Notes: generated from the sequence alone by a model not told the origin. A DNA stretch of 46,059 bases from an uncultured Flavonifractor sp. (GCA_947649225.1 CANSQX010000005.1:1-46059); one strand, 5' to 3'; shown: positions 1 through 8,376, numbered from the stretch's first letter. Numbers and translations are program-made.

Positions 1-275
<275 letters not shown>

Positions 276-314
276 GAGGCACAGACGCTCCCCGCCTCGG
301 ACTGACAGTAAACC

Positions 315-356
315 AGACGCCCCGGTACACCGCTTACGCGGCGTACCGGGGCGTCT
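315..356. terminator. Hairpin between eno and the convergent small gene
   Basis: Bases 315-328 and 343-356 form a perfect 14-bp stem around a 14-base loop. It lies between the stop of eno and the stop of the convergent gene 358-660, so it probably ends transcription from both sides. Neither side has a real T tract, so it may be a factor-dependent or mRNA-protecting hairpin instead. Confidence 0.55.
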
Positions 357-357
357 G

Positions 358-660
358 CTATATGTGGCCGGAGGTGCCGCTGTCGGGCGGCGGCGCCCCG
401 CTGTCCTCCCCTTCCGTGGGGACGGAATCTGCAATGCGGTCGATCTCGCCCCGCAGAACCTCCAGACGCTTTTGCAGTGCGTCCCGGTCCACCGTCAAGC
501 CCTCGGCGGCGGCCAGCATGGCCAGATTCAGCATGCGGTGCAGGCGCTCTGAAATGGCGTCCAGCGCCTGTGCGGCAATGGCCTCCGGCGGCTGTGCTCC
601 GGCGCTGTTTCCCGTCCACTCCGCCTGATAATCCTCGGGCTCTTGATAGCTGTCCGGCAT
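358..660 (-). CDS. Small acidic protein of unknown function
   Basis: A 100-residue protein that I do not recognise. The start is ATG 660, chosen because AGGGAGGAG lies just upstream; the frame stays open further upstream but without a ribosome site. Residues about 25-80 look like two amphipathic helices (ALDAISERLHRMLNLAML and DALQKRLEVLRGEIDRI), possibly a short coiled coil, flanked by acidic, Pro/Gly/Ser-rich ends. It has no signal peptide or membrane segment. It converges on eno and stands alone. The function is unknown, and the coding call rests on the ribosome site and heptad-like helix pattern. Confidence 0.6.
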   Translation of the reverse strand: MPDSYQEPEDYQAEWTGNSAGAQPPEAIAAQALDAISERLHRMLNLAMLAAAEGLTVDRDALQKRLEVLRGEIDRIADSVPTEGEDSGAPPPDSGTSGHI

Positions 661-745
661 CGCTGCTCCTCCCTTCCGGCTCCCTGTGCCCAGGGACTCC
701 ATCCGTGTTCCCCGCCGCCACGCACATGGCCGGCGGCGAACGAAT

Positions 746-835
746 CTTCTTTTTGCCCGCATTTGCCCCAAGGGGCTTGGGCATCCTTACCCGCATCCGC
801 GAAAAACCTCTGCTCTCTCCAGAAAAAGAAGGTTG
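746..835. repeat. Dispersed repeat, copy 1
   Basis: This stretch holds CTTCTTTTTGC, then TTTGCCCCAAGGGGCT, and ends in AGAAAAAGAAG. The same order of blocks occurs at 6853-6940, and the outer blocks recur at 25331-25470 and 42396-42432. The repeat lies just upstream of the promoter at 833-861. Its role is unknown. Confidence 0.6.
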
Positions 836-861
836 ACAAAACAGGCGTTCGATGGCATAAT
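833..861 (+). promoter_or_regulatory. Sigma-A-type promoter of the radical SAM operon
   Basis: TTGACA at 833-838 and CATAAT at 856-861 are separated by 17 bases. This is one mismatch from the sigma-70/A consensus with ideal spacing, 38 bases before the start codon at 900. The -35 directly abuts the end of dispersed repeat copy 1. Confidence 0.75.
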
Positions 862-899
862 AAGCAGGTACAGACGTTCTATTTTTGGAGGTGCAGACG

Positions 900-2162
900 A
901 TGGAGCTGATGGAAAAGCTGGAGGTGCTGGCGGACGCCGCCAAATATGACGCTGCCTGTACCTCCAGCGGACTGCACCGGGGGAATCGGGGTGGGATCGG
1001 CACCACCACCATGGCGGGCTGCTGCCACAGCTTTTCGGCCGACGGCCGGTGCGTCACCCTGTTAAAGGTCCTGCTCACCAACCGCTGTGTCTATGACTGC
1101 CAGTACTGCGTGAACCGCCGCTCCAACGACGTGCGCCGGGCCGCGTTCACCCCCCGGGAGCTGTGCGAGCTGACCATGGGGTTCTACCGGCGGAACTATA
1201 TCGAGGGGCTGTTCCTCTCCTCGGCGGTCTGGGGCAGCCCCGACGATACCACCGAGCGGATGATCGAGACCCTGCGGCTGCTGCGGGAGGAATACAATTT
1301 CTGGGGCTATATCCACGCCAAGGCCATCCCGGGGGCCGACCCCCTGCTCACCCGGCGGCTGGGCCTGCTGGCTGACCGGCTGAGCGTCAACATCGAGCTG
1401 CCCAGTGAAGCGTCCCTCCGCCTGCTGGCCCCGGACAAGGAGAAGTGCGCCATCCTGCGGCCCATGGCCCAGATCCGGGACGGCATCCAGGTCTCCCGGC
1501 AGGAGGTGGCCCGATACCGCCACGCCCCCCGGTTCGCCCCGGCGGGGCAGTCCACCCAGATGATCATCGGGGCCACCCCGGAGAGCGACCGGCATATTTT
1601 AACCCTGACTCAGGGGCTCTATGACAAGTACCGGCTCAAGCGGGTGTTTTACTCGGCCTACCTGCCGGTATCGGACAGCGGGCTGCTGCCGGCGCGGCAG
1701 GGCTTCCAGCCCCCGCTGCTGCGGGAGCACCGGCTCTACCAGGCCGACTGGCTGCTGCGGTTCTACCACTACCGGGCCGAGGAGCTGCTGGATGAGGCCC
1801 ATCCCGACCTGAGCCCCCTGGTGGACCCCAAGTGCAGCTGGGCCCTGAACCACATGGAATTTTTCCCGGTGGAGGTCAACACCGCCGAGTACGAGGCGCT
1901 GCTCCGGGTCCCCGGGGTAGGGGTGACCAGCGCCCGGCGGATCCTCACCGCCCGGCGGTGCGGATCCCTGACCTTCGAGGGACTCAAGCGGCTGGGAGTG
2001 GTGCTCAAGCGGGCCCAGTACTTTCTCACCTGCTCGGGCCGCCGGATGGAGGGCCTGCGGGTGAGGGAGGACGGGGTCCTCCGGCATCTGGTGGCCCTGG
2101 AGCGCCCCATGCTGGCTCAGGAGGCCCCGGAGCAGCTCACTCTGTTCGACAACACCGGCTGA
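900..2162 (+). CDS. Putative DNA modification/repair radical SAM protein
   Basis: A 420-residue radical SAM enzyme. The Fe-S cluster motif is CVYDCQYC (C63, C67, C70), which would bind a [4Fe-4S] cluster and S-adenosylmethionine. The C-terminus, about residues 333-352 (LLRVPGVGVTSARRIL), is a helix-hairpin-helix typical of non-specific DNA binding. The start is ATG 900, with GGAGG eight bases upstream. This fits the radical SAM family known to be paired with a DUF4130-type protein and, in some species, with a uracil-DNA glycosylase domain (TIGR03916-like). The partner gene follows after 13 bases. The substrate has not been established for the family as far as I know; DNA damage reversal or base modification is an inference. 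Confidence 0.88.
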   Translation: MELMEKLEVLADAAKYDAACTSSGLHRGNRGGIGTTTMAGCCHSFSADGRCVTLLKVLLTNRCVYDCQYCVNRRSNDVRRAAFTPRELCELTMGFYRRNYIEGLFLSSAVWGSPDDTTERMIETLRLLREEYNFWGYIHAKAIPGADPLLTRRLGLLADRLSVNIELPSEASLRLLAPDKEKCAILRPMAQIRDGIQVSRQEVARYRHAPRFAPAGQSTQMIIGATPESDRHILTLTQGLYDKYRLKRVFYSAYLPVSDSGLLPARQGFQPPLLREHRLYQADWLLRFYHYRAEELLDEAHPDLSPLVDPKCSWALNHMEFFPVEVNTAEYEALLRVPGVGVTSARRILTARRCGSLTFEGLKRLGVVLKRAQYFLTCSGRRMEGLRVREDGVLRHLVALERPMLAQEAPEQLTLFDNTG

Positions 2163-2175
2163 GGAGGGGGACAAG

Positions 2176-2955
2176 ATGGCGGATTGGACCACCGTGGCCT
2201 ACGTTTACGACGGGGGCTTTTCCGGTTTTTTAACCTGCGTCTATGAGAGCTACGTCCATCGGGAGGCCCCCGCCTGCTTCGCCGCGCCGGAGGACCCCCG
2301 GGTCACCCTGTGGCCCGAGCGGCGGGTAGAGGCCCACGAGGCCCATGCCCGGCGGGTCTACCGCTCCCTGGGAGAGAAGATCGCACCGGGGGCCCGGGCG
2401 CTGGTGGCACGGGGCTTTCTCACCTGCCTGCCGGAGCGGGAGCTCTGGCTGTGGCGGTTCATCCAGGCGGGCTACCGGCGGGGCGGGGCCATGCTTCAGG
2501 ACCTGGCCGATCCCCTGGTGTCCACCCTGAACAAGGCGGTCTATCAGCTCAACCACGAGGCCCACATGTACACCGGCTTCGTGCGCTTTTCTGAGCAGTC
2601 CGGGGTGCTGGTGGCCGAGATCGCGCCCAAAAACCGGGTGCTGCCCGTGCTGCGGCCCCACTTCTGCACCCGGTTCTCCCGGGAGACCTTTGTCATCTAC
2701 GACCGCACCTATCGGGAGGCCCTGTTCTACCAGCCGGGCCGGTGGGCCATCGTGCCTCTGGCCGAGTTCCGGGCGGCCGCCCCCGGCGAGACCGAGCTGG
2801 ACTTCCGCCGGCTCTGGCGGCGGTTCTACGACGCCATCGCCATCCAGGACCGGGTCAACCCCAAGCTGCGCATGAATAATATGCCCAAGCGGTACTGGCG
2901 CCTGATGACCGAGTTTCAGACCGATCCAGGGGAGCCCCCCAGGGCGCTGCCGTAG
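2176..2955 (+). CDS. DUF4130 (TIGR03915-type) DNA metabolism partner protein
   Basis: A 259-residue soluble protein that follows the radical SAM gene by 13 bases, with GGAGGGGG as ribosome site. It starts with the family-like VAYVYDGGFSGFLTCVYE and ends with RMNNMPKRYWRLMTEF, both hallmarks of the TIGR03915/DUF4130 family. In many bacteria this protein is encoded next to the radical SAM protein, and in others it is fused to a family 4/5-like uracil-DNA glycosylase. No glycosylase domain is present here. The two genes very likely act as one unit on DNA; the exact reaction is not known. Confidence 0.87.
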   Translation: MADWTTVAYVYDGGFSGFLTCVYESYVHREAPACFAAPEDPRVTLWPERRVEAHEAHARRVYRSLGEKIAPGARALVARGFLTCLPERELWLWRFIQAGYRRGGAMLQDLADPLVSTLNKAVYQLNHEAHMYTGFVRFSEQSGVLVAEIAPKNRVLPVLRPHFCTRFSRETFVIYDRTYREALFYQPGRWAIVPLAEFRAAAPGETELDFRRLWRRFYDAIAIQDRVNPKLRMNNMPKRYWRLMTEFQTDPGEPPRALP

Positions 2956-2990
2956 GGTCTGCTCCACAGGTCCAAACAGCGTGCGTATCA

Positions 2991-3026
2991 AACTGCCCGG
3001 CGGCTGATGCCGCCGGGCAGTTTTGC
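2991..3026. terminator. Bidirectional terminator
   Basis: A perfect 14-bp stem (2991-3004 with 3009-3022) has a TGAT loop and is followed on the + strand by a T-rich stretch. It separates the DUF4130 gene from the convergent end of livF and can serve both. Confidence 0.85.
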
Positions 3027-3039
3027 TCTTCCGGGTGCG

Positions 3040-3747
3040 TCAGCCGCCCAAATAGGCCCGCTTGACGCTCTCGTCGGCCAGGAGCTCCGCGCCGGTACCG
3101 GTGGTAACGATATGGCCGGTCTCCAGCACATAGCCCCGGTGGGCGATGGACAGGGCCATCCGGGCGTTCTGCTCCACCAGCAGGATGGTGGTGCCGTCCT
3201 GATTCAGGGCCTTGATGATATCAAAGATCTGCTCCACCAGGATGGGGGCCAGCCCCATGGAGGGCTCATCCAGCATCATCAGCCTGGGCTTGGACATGAG
3301 GGCCCGGCCCATGGCCAGCATCTGCTGCTCGCCGCCGGACAGGGTGCCCGCCACCTGCCGCCGCCGCTCCTTGAGCCGGGGGAACTGCTCGTACACCCGG
3401 GCGATACCGCCGCTCACCTCGCTGTTGGGGCGGGTGAAGGCCCCCATCTCCAGGTTCTCCTCCACCGTCATCTGGAGGAACACCTGCCGCCCCTCGGGCA
3501 CCTGGGCCAGGCCCTGGTACACGATCTTGTGGGCGGGGACCCCCGCAATGCCGTGGTCCAGGAAAGTGATGGACCCGGTGCGGCTGTGGAGGAGGCCGGA
3601 GACCGTCTTCAGGATGGTGGACTTGCCCGCGCCGTTGGCGCCGATGAGGGTGACGATCTCCCCCTCGTCCACGTGGAAGGAGATGTCCTTTACGGCGTGA
3701 ATCGCGCCATAGTACACATTGATCCCCTCGACATTCAGCATGGACAC
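3040..3747 (-). CDS. livF: Branched-chain amino acid ABC transporter, ATPase LivF
   Basis: A 235-residue cytosolic ATPase that powers the importer encoded by the four upstream genes. Visible motifs are Walker A GANGAGKST (residues 36-44), the ABC signature LSGGEQQMLA, Walker B LMMLDEPSMGL and the switch histidine region replaced by LLVEQN, as is normal for LivF. The start is taken as GTG 3747, because GGAGGAG lies seven bases upstream; ATG 3741 is the alternative. It is the last gene of the liv operon, four bases after livG. The terminator 2991-3026 follows. Confidence 0.95.
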   Translation of the reverse strand: MSMLNVEGINVYYGAIHAVKDISFHVDEGEIVTLIGANGAGKSTILKTVSGLLHSRTGSITFLDHGIAGVPAHKIVYQGLAQVPEGRQVFLQMTVEENLEMGAFTRPNSEVSGGIARVYEQFPRLKERRRQVAGTLSGGEQQMLAMGRALMSKPRLMMLDEPSMGLAPILVEQIFDIIKALNQDGTTILLVEQNARMALSIAHRGYVLETGHIVTTGTGAELLADESVKRAYLGG

Positions 3748-3751
3748 GGCG

Positions 3752-4603
3752 TCACTCCTCCTTCCCGCTGCCCAGATAGGCCTTGATCACTTCCGGGTTG
3801 TTCTGGATCTCCTCCGGGGTGCCCTTGGCGATGATCTGCCCGAAGTTCAAGACGCAGATGCCCTCGCAGATGCCCATGACCAGGCTCATGTCGTGCTCGA
3901 TGAGCAGCACGGCGATCTGGAAGGTGTCCCGGATCTTGACGATGTTCTCCATGAGCTCGGCGGTCTCGGAGGGGTTCATACCCGCCGCCGGCTCGTCCAG
4001 CAGGAGCAGGGAGGGGTTGGTGGCCAGGGCCCGGACGATCTCCAGGCGGCGCTGGGCGCCGTAGGGCAGGCTCCCCGCCTTGGCCCCCGCCAGATCCTCC
4101 ATGTGGAAGATGGACAGGAGCTCCATGGCCCGCTTGTGGGCAATCTTCTCCTCCCGCCAGTAGCCCGGCAGGCGGAGCACCCCGGACAGGGCCCCGTACT
4201 TGATGTGGTTGTGGAGGCCCAGCTTCACGTTGTCCTCCACGCTCAGATTGGAGAACAGGCGGATGTTCTGGAAGGTCCGGGCGATGCCCGCCTTGTTCAC
4301 CTGGACGGTGTTCATGTTGTGGGTGTCCACCCCGTCCAGCAGGATGGTGCCCCGGGTGGGCTGGTAGACCTTGGTCAGCAGGTTGAACACCGTGGTCTTG
4401 CCCGCGCCGTTGGGGCCGATGAGGCCGGTAATCTCGGTGCGGCCAATGGCCATGGTGAACTCGTTGACGGCGGTGAGGCCGCCGAAGTCGATGCCCAGGT
4501 GCTGGCACTCCAGGATGGGAGATTTGTCCGCATCCCGCTCCGGGATCATGTTCTTGCTGGGCACCGGCACCAGCTTGGTGGCCGGACGATTGGTCTGGCT
4601 CAT
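3752..4603 (-). CDS. livG: Branched-chain amino acid ABC transporter, ATPase LivG
   Basis: A 283-residue ATPase partner of LivF. Walker A is GPNGAGKT (residues 63-70), Walker B is LLLLDEPAAGM, the H-loop is LLIEHDM, and the signature reads LPYGAQRRLEI, the degenerate form usual in LivG rather than LSGGQ. About 27 polar residues precede the ABC domain, slightly more than usual. Its ATG overlaps the stop codon of livM, which suggests translational coupling. Confidence 0.95.
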   Translation of the reverse strand: MSQTNRPATKLVPVPSKNMIPERDADKSPILECQHLGIDFGGLTAVNEFTMAIGRTEITGLIGPNGAGKTTVFNLLTKVYQPTRGTILLDGVDTHNMNTVQVNKAGIARTFQNIRLFSNLSVEDNVKLGLHNHIKYGALSGVLRLPGYWREEKIAHKRAMELLSIFHMEDLAGAKAGSLPYGAQRRLEIVRALATNPSLLLLDEPAAGMNPSETAELMENIVKIRDTFQIAVLLIEHDMSLVMGICEGICVLNFGQIIAKGTPEEIQNNPEVIKAYLGSGKEE

Positions 4604-5709
4604 TGCTCGCCGCCTCCCTTCTGATCGGTCTCACCGGCCAGCTTCCGGGCCGCGCGGAAGCGCAGCAGAAGCAGGTCCTTGATCCACTTGGACAGCCGGG
4701 TAAAGAAGCCCCGGATCTGCGGGTTGTTGGTGGCCAGCATGACCAGAATCAGCACGATGGCGTACACCAGCATCCGGTACTCGGAGAACTGCCTTAACGC
4801 CTCGGGCAGGATGGTCAGGGCGGCGGCGGCAATGATGGAGCCCCACATGCGGCCCAGGCCGCCCAGCACCACAAAGACCAGGATCAGGATCGAGGTGTTG
4901 AAGTCGAACTTAGTGGCGATGACTGTGGTCTGGCCCTGGGCGAACAGGGCGCCTGCGGCCCCCGCCAGAGCCGCGGAGATCACAAAGGCCATCATCTTGT
5001 ACTTGGTGATGCTGATGCCCACGCTCTCGGCGGCGATGCGGTTGTCCCGCACCGCCATAATCGCCCGGCCGGAGCGGCTGTTCACCAGGTTAAAGATGAT
5101 GAACAGGGCCACCAGAATGAGGAGGAACCCGGCGGTGAAGGTGGAGATCTTGGTGATGCCCGGGATGCCCATTGGGCCGTTGAGGATCATCCGTCCCCCC
5201 TCCCCCAGGGTCATGGTGTTGTTGAGGAAGCGGGCGTGGAGGCCGCCGCCGTCCATGCCGATATACAGGTTGTTGACAATGCTCTTGATGATCTCGCCGA
5301 AGGCCAGGGTGACAATGGCCAGGTAGTCGCCGTTGAGGCGGAGCACCGGGATGCCGATGAGGAACCCGGCCAGTGCGGCGCAGGCCGCGCCCACGATGAG
5401 GGCCACCAGCAGCCGCACCCCCGCGGAGGGGATGGACGCCTGGAGGCTGACGGCGGCCACGGTGCCCGCGAAAGCCCCTACGCTCATAAAGCCCGCGTGG
5501 CCCAGGGAGAGCTCGCCCAGCACGCCCACCGTCAGGTTGAGGGACAGGGCCATCACCACATAGGCGCAGATGGGCACCAGCTGGCCCTTAAGGGTGGAGG
5601 ACAGCATCCCGCCCTGCCCCAGGATCTGGAGCACCAGGAAGACGATGATCACCATGGCGTAGGTGGCGAAATTGCTCCGGGTGTTCCGGCTGATATTCAA
5701 TCGCTTCAT
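4600..5709 (-). CDS. livM: Branched-chain amino acid ABC transporter, permease LivM
   Basis: A 369-residue integral membrane permease with about nine hydrophobic segments. The LivM family signature GEIIKSIVNN lies in the cytoplasmic coupling loop, and the GAAGALFAQ and VFVVLGGLGRMWGS segments are also typical. It would form the channel heterodimer with LivH. The C-terminal ~40 residues are charged and cytosolic. The start is ATG 5709, seven bases after livH, with a weak AGGTGG ribosome site. The stop overlaps the livG start. Confidence 0.94.
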   Translation of the reverse strand: MKRLNISRNTRSNFATYAMVIIVFLVLQILGQGGMLSSTLKGQLVPICAYVVMALSLNLTVGVLGELSLGHAGFMSVGAFAGTVAAVSLQASIPSAGVRLLVALIVGAACAALAGFLIGIPVLRLNGDYLAIVTLAFGEIIKSIVNNLYIGMDGGGLHARFLNNTMTLGEGGRMILNGPMGIPGITKISTFTAGFLLILVALFIIFNLVNSRSGRAIMAVRDNRIAAESVGISITKYKMMAFVISAALAGAAGALFAQGQTTVIATKFDFNTSILILVFVVLGGLGRMWGSIIAAAALTILPEALRQFSEYRMLVYAIVLILVMLATNNPQIRGFFTRLSKWIKDLLLLRFRAARKLAGETDQKGGGEQ

Positions 5710-5716
5710 AGACCAC

Positions 5717-6607
5717 CTACACTTTCTCGCGGATCATCTTGCCCAGCAGCCCGGCGGGCTTGACCAGCAGCACGATGATAAGCACCGCGAACACAATGGC
5801 GTCGGAGAGCTGGGTGGAGATGTACGCCTTGGCCAGAATCTCGATGATGCCCAGCAGGAGCCCGCCCACCAGGGCCCCGGGGATGGAGCCGATGCCGCCG
5901 AACACGGCGGCGGTGAAGGCCTTGATGCCGGGCATGGAGCCGGTAGTGGGCTGGAGGGTGGGATAGGCCGAGCAGAGCAGCACTCCGGCCACCGCCGCCA
6001 GGCAGGAGCCGATGGCGAAGGTCATGGAGATGGTGGTGTTCACATTGATGCCCATCAGCTGGGCGGCGGCCTTGTCCTCCGAGCAGGCCCGCATGGCCTT
6101 GCCCATCTTGGTCTTGCTGGTAAAAAGGGTGAGGGCCACCATGATCACAATGCACACGATGATGGTCACCAGGGCGGCATAGGAGATGTTTAGCCCGCCG
6201 TCAAAGAGGCTCACGCCGGTCTGGCCGCCGAAGCTGAAAAAGGTGGGGAAGATCTTGGGGTTGGAGGTCCAGAGGAGCTGGGCGGCATTTTGCAGGAAGT
6301 AGCTCATGCCGATGGCGGTAATGAGCACGGCCAGAGAGGTGGCCTGCCGCAGGGGCTTGTAGGCCAGACGCTCAATGACCACGCCCAGGACGGTGCAGAC
6401 CACCATGGCGAGAATCACGCCCAAAATGGGGGGCAGGCCGAAGCTGGAGGACGCAAAGAAGCACACATACGCCCCCACCATAATCACGTCGCCATGGGCA
6501 AAGTTGAGCATCTTGGCGATGCCGTACACCATGGTGTACCCAAGGGCGATGATGGCGTAGACGCTGCCCAGACTGATCCCGTTGATCAGATGGTTCAGGA
6601 AGCTCAT
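5717..6607 (-). CDS. livH: Branched-chain amino acid ABC transporter, permease LivH
   Basis: A 296-residue membrane permease. Characteristic LivH segments include GSVYAIIALGYTMVYGI near the N-terminus and FTAAVFGGIGSIPGA near the C-terminus. I chose ATG 6607 with GAGG eight bases upstream; an in-frame GTG at 6616 overlaps that ribosome site and is less likely. It is separated from livJ by 333 bases that contain a strong hairpin and a dispersed repeat. The permease genes may therefore be read less than livJ. Confidence 0.94.
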   Translation of the reverse strand: MSFLNHLINGISLGSVYAIIALGYTMVYGIAKMLNFAHGDVIMVGAYVCFFASSSFGLPPILGVILAMVVCTVLGVVIERLAYKPLRQATSLAVLITAIGMSYFLQNAAQLLWTSNPKIFPTFFSFGGQTGVSLFDGGLNISYAALVTIIVCIVIMVALTLFTSKTKMGKAMRACSEDKAAAQLMGINVNTTISMTFAIGSCLAAVAGVLLCSAYPTLQPTTGSMPGIKAFTAAVFGGIGSIPGALVGGLLLGIIEILAKAYISTQLSDAIVFAVLIIVLLVKPAGLLGKMIREKV

Positions 6608-6707
6608 AACACACACCTCGTCATGGAATGGACCTGTGAGAACGGGCCAAGAGCCTTCGCCCGCTCTCAGAGATCCATTCCCGTTTCATTTCGGAAAAAG
6701 CAGTTTG

Positions 6708-6742
6708 CCGGGTGGATCGCCCAAAACCGGCGATCCACCCGG
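6708..6742 (-). terminator. Hairpin between livJ and livH, candidate partial terminator
   Basis: Bases 6708-6721 and 6729-6742 form a perfect 14-bp stem with a 7-base loop. Read on the minus strand it is followed by CAAACTGCTTTTT, a short T tract displaced by about eight bases. Such hairpins after a binding-protein gene commonly end or stabilise part of the transcripts, giving more binding protein than permease. Confidence 0.6.
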
Positions 6743-6852
6743 AGCTGCTGTGTTTATCGCGATTGAGACTCAGAATGCCTCGATACCATCCGCATACCGT
6801 CACCGGGCGGCAGTCTGCCGTCCTGTCCCAGGGCCGGAAGCGGGGTGGAAGT

Positions 6853-6940
6853 TCTTTTGGTCCTTTGCCCCAAGGGGCTAGGAATCCCTAACGCGTACGC
6901 TTCGCGTTTGCGAAGGGCTTCCCATCTTTCAAGAAAAGGA
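6853..6940. repeat. Dispersed repeat, copy 2
   Basis: It reads GTTCTTTTGG, TTTGCCCCAAGGGGCT, an imperfect palindrome around CTTCGCGTTTGCGAAG, and ends CTTTCAAGAAAAGGA directly against the livJ stop codon at 6941. It shares block order with copy 1 at 746-835 and its end with copies at 25441 and 42406. Confidence 0.6.
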
Positions 6941-8218
6941 CTAGTCCATGCCGACGTAGCCGCCGTTCTCGATGACCATGCCCTTGGGGCTCTTGGAGAC
7001 CGCGCCGGAGGCGTCCCAGGTCATGCCCTCGCCGGTGAGGCCGTCGAAGGTGATGCCGGTGATGCCGTTCATCAGCAGGTCGCACAGGTCGCTGGCGCTC
7101 ATGTCGGGGGTGGCGTTGGCGCTCTTGAGCACCTCATAGATGGCATACACGCAGTCATAGGCGTCGGCGGCAAACTGGTTGGGGATCTCGCCGTAGCGCT
7201 CCTGATAGGTGGTCACAAAGTTGACGGTGCGCTCGTCCTCCGCGTCGGCGTTGAAGGGGGTCAGCAGCATGACGCCCTCGGCCAGGGTGGTGTCAAAGCC
7301 CTCCAGGGTCAGGATGCCGTCCATGCCGTCCACGCCGAAGAACTTGGGCGTGTAGCCGATGGCGCTGCACTGGCTGAGAATCAGAGAGGCGGGGGTGTAG
7401 TACATGGGCAGGAACAGCAGGTCGGCACCCTTGTCCTTGGCGTCGCCGATCTGGACGGAGAAGTCGTTCTGGCTGTCCTCGGTGAAGGTGGTGGTGGAGA
7501 CGACCTCCAGATTCAGCTCGGCCGCCTTGGCCATGAAGCTGTTGTAGATGCCGGTGGAGTACACGTCGTCATTCTTGTAGATGATGGCGATCTTCTGGCC
7601 CAGGCCGTTCTGGGCGATATACTGGGCGGAGGCGTCGCCCTGGTTGGGGTCCATGAAGCACATCTGGAAGGCGTTGTCCTTGCGGGGCACGTCCACGGTG
7701 CCGGTGAGGGGGTTGGCCACGCCGCCCAGCACGTCGGTGGAGGAGGCGGAGGGGGTCAGCAGGAAGATGTGGTCGGAGTTGCTCTCGGCAGAGGTGGCCA
7801 CGCAGGGGGTGGAGGTCACGGAGCCCAGGAAGATCTGCATCCCCCAGTCCTTCAGGGTGTTGTAGGCGTTGCCGGCCTTCTCGGCGTCGTGCACGTCGTC
7901 CTCATAGCGCAGCTCGAACTGGATGTCGCCGCCCAGGGCGTTGATCTCGTCCACGGCGATCTGGGCGCCGTGATAGGCGTTGTTGCCATAAATGGCCGCG
8001 CCGCCGGTCAGGGGGCCGGTGCCGCCAATCTTGAACGCCGCGCCGGAGGGGGTGGAGCCGCCGTTGCCGGGGGCAGAGCTGTCGGGGGCGGCGGCGCCGC
8101 TGTCGGGATTGGCTGCCGTGCCTCCGGCGCCGCTGTCGCCGGAGCCGCCGCAGGCCGCCAGGGTCAGGCAGAGCGCGCCCGCCATGACAAGAGACAGGAA
8201 ACGGAATTTCTTCATCAT
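6941..8218 (-). CDS. livJ: Branched-chain amino acid-binding lipoprotein LivJ/LivK type
   Basis: A 425-residue extracellular substrate-binding protein (periplasmic binding fold type I). It has a lipoprotein signal: positive MMKKFRF, a hydrophobic core and the lipobox LAAC with acceptor Cys23. A Gly/Ser/Pro/Ala-rich linker of about 38 residues follows, then FKIGGTGPLTGGAAIYG, the classic start of the Leu/Ile/Val-binding domain. Starts at ATG 8218 or ATG 8215 are equally possible; GGAGG is six bases before the first. It is the first gene of the liv operon and has the strongest promoter in the window. The exact ligand cannot be read from sequence; aliphatic amino acids are the family norm. Confidence 0.93.
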   Translation of the reverse strand: MMKKFRFLSLVMAGALCLTLAACGGSGDSGAGGTAANPDSGAAAPDSSAPGNGGSTPSGAAFKIGGTGPLTGGAAIYGNNAYHGAQIAVDEINALGGDIQFELRYEDDVHDAEKAGNAYNTLKDWGMQIFLGSVTSTPCVATSAESNSDHIFLLTPSASSTDVLGGVANPLTGTVDVPRKDNAFQMCFMDPNQGDASAQYIAQNGLGQKIAIIYKNDDVYSTGIYNSFMAKAAELNLEVVSTTTFTEDSQNDFSVQIGDAKDKGADLLFLPMYYTPASLILSQCSAIGYTPKFFGVDGMDGILTLEGFDTTLAEGVMLLTPFNADAEDERTVNFVTTYQERYGEIPNQFAADAYDCVYAIYEVLKSANATPDMSASDLCDLLMNGITGITFDGLTGEGMTWDASGAVSKSPKGMVIENGGYVGMD

Positions 8219-8297
8219 TCATTACCTCCAAGTGTTTCCAAACCGAACCCGCCCCGCCGGGGCGGAGCCGGGACCGCAGTCCTTGTTCGGAATGTTG

Positions 8298-8332
8298 TTG
8301 ACAATTATACCGTCCTGCCACAAAATTGTCAA
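8298..8332 (-). promoter_or_regulatory. livJ promoter embedded in an inverted repeat
   Basis: On the minus strand, TTGACA (8327-8332) and TATAAT (8304-8309) are 17 bases apart, a full consensus sigma-A promoter. A 9-bp perfect inverted repeat, TTGACAATT/AATTGTCAA (8298-8306 and 8324-8332), covers both hexamers, so a dimeric regulator bound here would block polymerase. The transcript start would be near 8297, about 80 bases before livJ. Confidence 0.85.
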
Positions 8333-8343
8333 CCCAAGAAATA

Positions 8344-8376
8344 CACAATGACCGCCCGGGACGGACGGCCATTGTG
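8344..8376 (-). terminator. Hairpin after the dehydrogenase gene
   Basis: CACAATG (8344-8350) pairs with CATTGTG (8370-8376), and the inner bases pair further through CCG/CGG. On the minus strand it is followed by TATTTCTTGG. It lies 30 bases past the stop of the dehydrogenase gene and upstream of the livJ promoter. Confidence 0.5.

Larger units (their letters stand above)
6608..6940. other. Non-coding spacer between livJ and livH
   Basis: I see no gene in this 333-base spacer. It holds a dispersed repeat copy directly behind the livJ stop codon and a perfect 14-bp hairpin at 6708-6742. Between and after them the sequence shows no further clear signal. Confidence 0.6.

Noticed and set aside
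8298-8326. A second promoter in the livJ region facing right (TTGACA-17-CAAAAT on the + strand)
   Set aside because: It is a by-product of the inverted repeat, and no gene follows to the right on that strand.
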